7,783 nt of DNA, from assembly GCA_016764115.1 (NCBI GenBank), contig JAESSM010000142.1, positions 6,441 to 14,223 of the forward strand. The letters are read 5' to 3'. Below, one piece after another: positions 6,431-7,783 of this stretch (its first letter is position 1; each line of letters starts with the position of its first letter). Position numbers and translations under genes: made by a program. Source of the stretch: Bacteroidia bacterium. Its GTDB lineage: Bacteria > Bacteroidota > Bacteroidia > JAESSM01 > NORP286. Below the pieces are notes generated by a model. That model was not told the origin of the DNA and did not search any database. It was given only the letters and a program-made list of their open reading frames with translations.

Positions 6431-7783
6431 CTATCGAATAAGTGTAATATAGTCCAAAAAATTGTGTTCATTCCCGTCATAGTCCTTAAGTTTAAATAGA
6501 TAAACATAGAATCCTCCTTTAGCGGGAATTCCATTTGCGGTACCATCCCATGTAGCATTTTGATCATTGGATTGAAAAATCTCCACTCCCCAGATATTAT
6601 AGATATAAAGATTATATTCCTTAATACCCTCACCCATTCCATAGAAAGTGTCATTAAGTCCGTCATTATTAGGGGTGAAAGAGTTAGGAGCAAAAAATTT
6701 AATATTTGGTCGAATTTCAACTGTTTTTATCAATGAATCAGAGCAGCCTGAAATATCAAATACCGTAAGTTTCACTGAAAATTCTCCTGATGACCTAAAG
6801 GTATGAAATGGGTTGTTTAAGTATGCTTTTGTGCTGTCTCCAAAATCCCAAATGATATCTGCATTGGCATCTTTCGACTGATTTTGGAATGAGATTACAG
6901 GATCCGAAATAGTAGCACTCGGTGGTACAATATCAAAATCTGCTTCGGGAATGGATGCAATACTAATGTCTTTTGATGTTAGGGTAGATATGCAATTTCC
7001 ATCTTTTACAAATAAACTTATCTTATCTGATCCAGCTGAAGAATACGATAATTTATAAGAGCCCTTACTGGAAACACTTAAAATGGAAGCGTCACCAAAG
7101 TCCCAGAAATAATTGGCTTTTTCTGTTGCATTGCCTTTATAATCTACATTGATAATTTCATTGATACAGACACTACTACTACTTAATTCGAATGTGGAAT
7201 TCAAACTCTGATCAACAACAAGGTTGAATGTATCTCGAGAGATAAGTGATTCGCAGTTATACAAATATGCTTTAACCCAGTATGATGTGGTGGATTTTGG
7301 GTCAACATTAATAGAAGCTGTTGTATTACCGGTATTCCAAATATACTTTGAGCCGGTTGCTGCATTTGTGGCTGTAAGTACAGCAGTGTCCCCTCTACAG
7401 ATAATTGAATTATCTGCAATGATATCCACTTTTGGAGGATCTTCAAGTCCCAATATTGCGGTTCCTCCAAATACCATTGGAACAATACCAGAAACTGAAC
7501 TGTAATTATTAAAACAGATCATATAACGATCACCTGCAGTCACATTAATCGGCAATTCAAAATTAGATGAATCTCCACCTGCAGGTAGTTGATTATATTC
7601 AGCAAGCCCTGTTCCTCCTTTTTCTGTACCATTCCAGTTGCATCTTACAGGGGCAATTAAATTATTAATGATATCGTCACAGGTATTGCTTGTTAAGTTA
7701 AATAGTGTCCAGTCATAAAATCCTGCTTGAGGGTATGGCGAGTCATCAGTTGCGAAATAAAATTCAAGTGTACCGGATTCTTT
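6431..7783 (-). CDS. Secreted PKD-repeat protein with type IX gliding-motility-associated C-terminal domain, N-terminus outside the window
   Basis: The frame is open to the window edge; 450 residues are visible and the start lies beyond 7783. The TTG at 7555 is internal, since the 76 preceding codons continue the same fold. Layout in fragment numbering: 1-110, a beta-rich domain (GTLEFYFATDD, FYDWTLF, RYMICFNNYS) as seen in large adhesin-like proteins; about 119-190, an Ig-like module with SIICRGDTAVLTA and YIWNTGNTTASI; about 196-276 and 277-358, two PKD domains marked by WDFGD; about 359-450, the gliding-motility-associated C-terminal domain (FFAPNSFTPNNDGLNDTF, YNIWGVEIF, WDGTANG, GGFYVYLFKL, GNEHNFLDYITLIR). 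In this family that domain is a type B signal for export through the type IX secretion system and attachment at the cell surface. The ligand cannot be told from this part. Confidence 0.95.
   Translation of the reverse strand, partial: KESGTLEFYFATDDSPYPQAGFYDWTLFNLTSNTCDDIINNLIAPVRCNWNGTEKGGTGLAEYNQLPAGGDSSNFELPINVTAGDRYMICFNNYSSVSGIVPMVFGGTAILGLEDPPKVDIIADNSIICRGDTAVLTATNAATGSKYIWNTGNTTASINVDPKSTTSYWVKAYLYNCESLISRDTFNLVVDQSLNSTFELSSSSVCINEIINVDYKGNATEKANYFWDFGDASILSVSSKGSYKLSYSSAGSDKISLFVKDGNCISTLTSKDISIASIPEADFDIVPPSATISDPVISFQNQSKDANADIIWDFGDSTKAYLNNPFHTFRSSGEFSVKLTVFDISGCSDSLIKTVEIRPNIKFFAPNSFTPNNDGLNDTFYGMGEGIKEYNLYIYNIWGVEIFQSNDQNATWDGTANGIPAKGGFYVYLFKLKDYDGNEHNFLDYITLIR

Noticed and set aside
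7553..7555. TTG on the - strand as the start of the PKD and C-terminal-domain protein
   Set aside because: The same frame stays open for another 76 codons to the window edge, with sequence typical of these proteins and no signal peptide after the TTG.

Overview
The window is AT-rich DNA that most likely comes from a member of the Bacteroidota. Four things support this. The gene at the right edge ends in the gliding-motility-associated (type IX secretion, type B) C-terminal sorting domain, which is characteristic of this phylum. The UvrA belongs to the Bacteroidota-type branch that lacks the first cysteine pair of zinc module 1. The genes lack obvious purine-rich Shine-Dalgarno sites. At least one upstream region fits the Bacteroidota promoter pattern (TTTG near -33, TAnnTTTG near -7). 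The family or genus cannot be told from this sequence.

Layout: the left third (1-2418, + strand) is the 3' part of a uvrA gene; about the first 130-140 codons lie outside the window. Everything else is on the - strand and is transcribed leftward. In transcription order from the right edge it runs: the C-terminal 450 residues of a large secreted PKD-repeat protein (7783-6431); a 281-residue lipoprotein of unknown function with its own candidate promoter (6370-5525); serS, seryl-tRNA synthetase (5462-4197); a GxxExxY-family PD-(D/E)XK nuclease-like protein (4151-3747); a small coiled-coil lipoprotein (3757-3188); and a secreted DUF4197 protein (3150-2422). The DUF4197 gene converges on uvrA with only 3 nt between the two stop codons. 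serS and the three genes after it are tightly spaced (45 nt, 11-nt overlap, 37 nt) and could be one transcript.

The most interesting structure is around the GxxExxY gene. It is enclosed by a pair of inward-facing inverted repeats (3721-3744 and 4147-4188). They share a perfect 15-bp arm, and the match extends to 24 bp if one 18-nt block is skipped. Both arms are built of degenerate 9-nt units with a TGAT core, and the 18-nt block is exactly two such units. One arm carries the start codon of the nuclease-like gene. The other spans its stop codon and the start of the next gene. This looks like a small cassette between serS and the lipoprotein gene, or a long-range RNA stem that encloses the ORF. 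No standard feature class explains it. The rest of the window is ordinary chromosomal housekeeping and envelope content.
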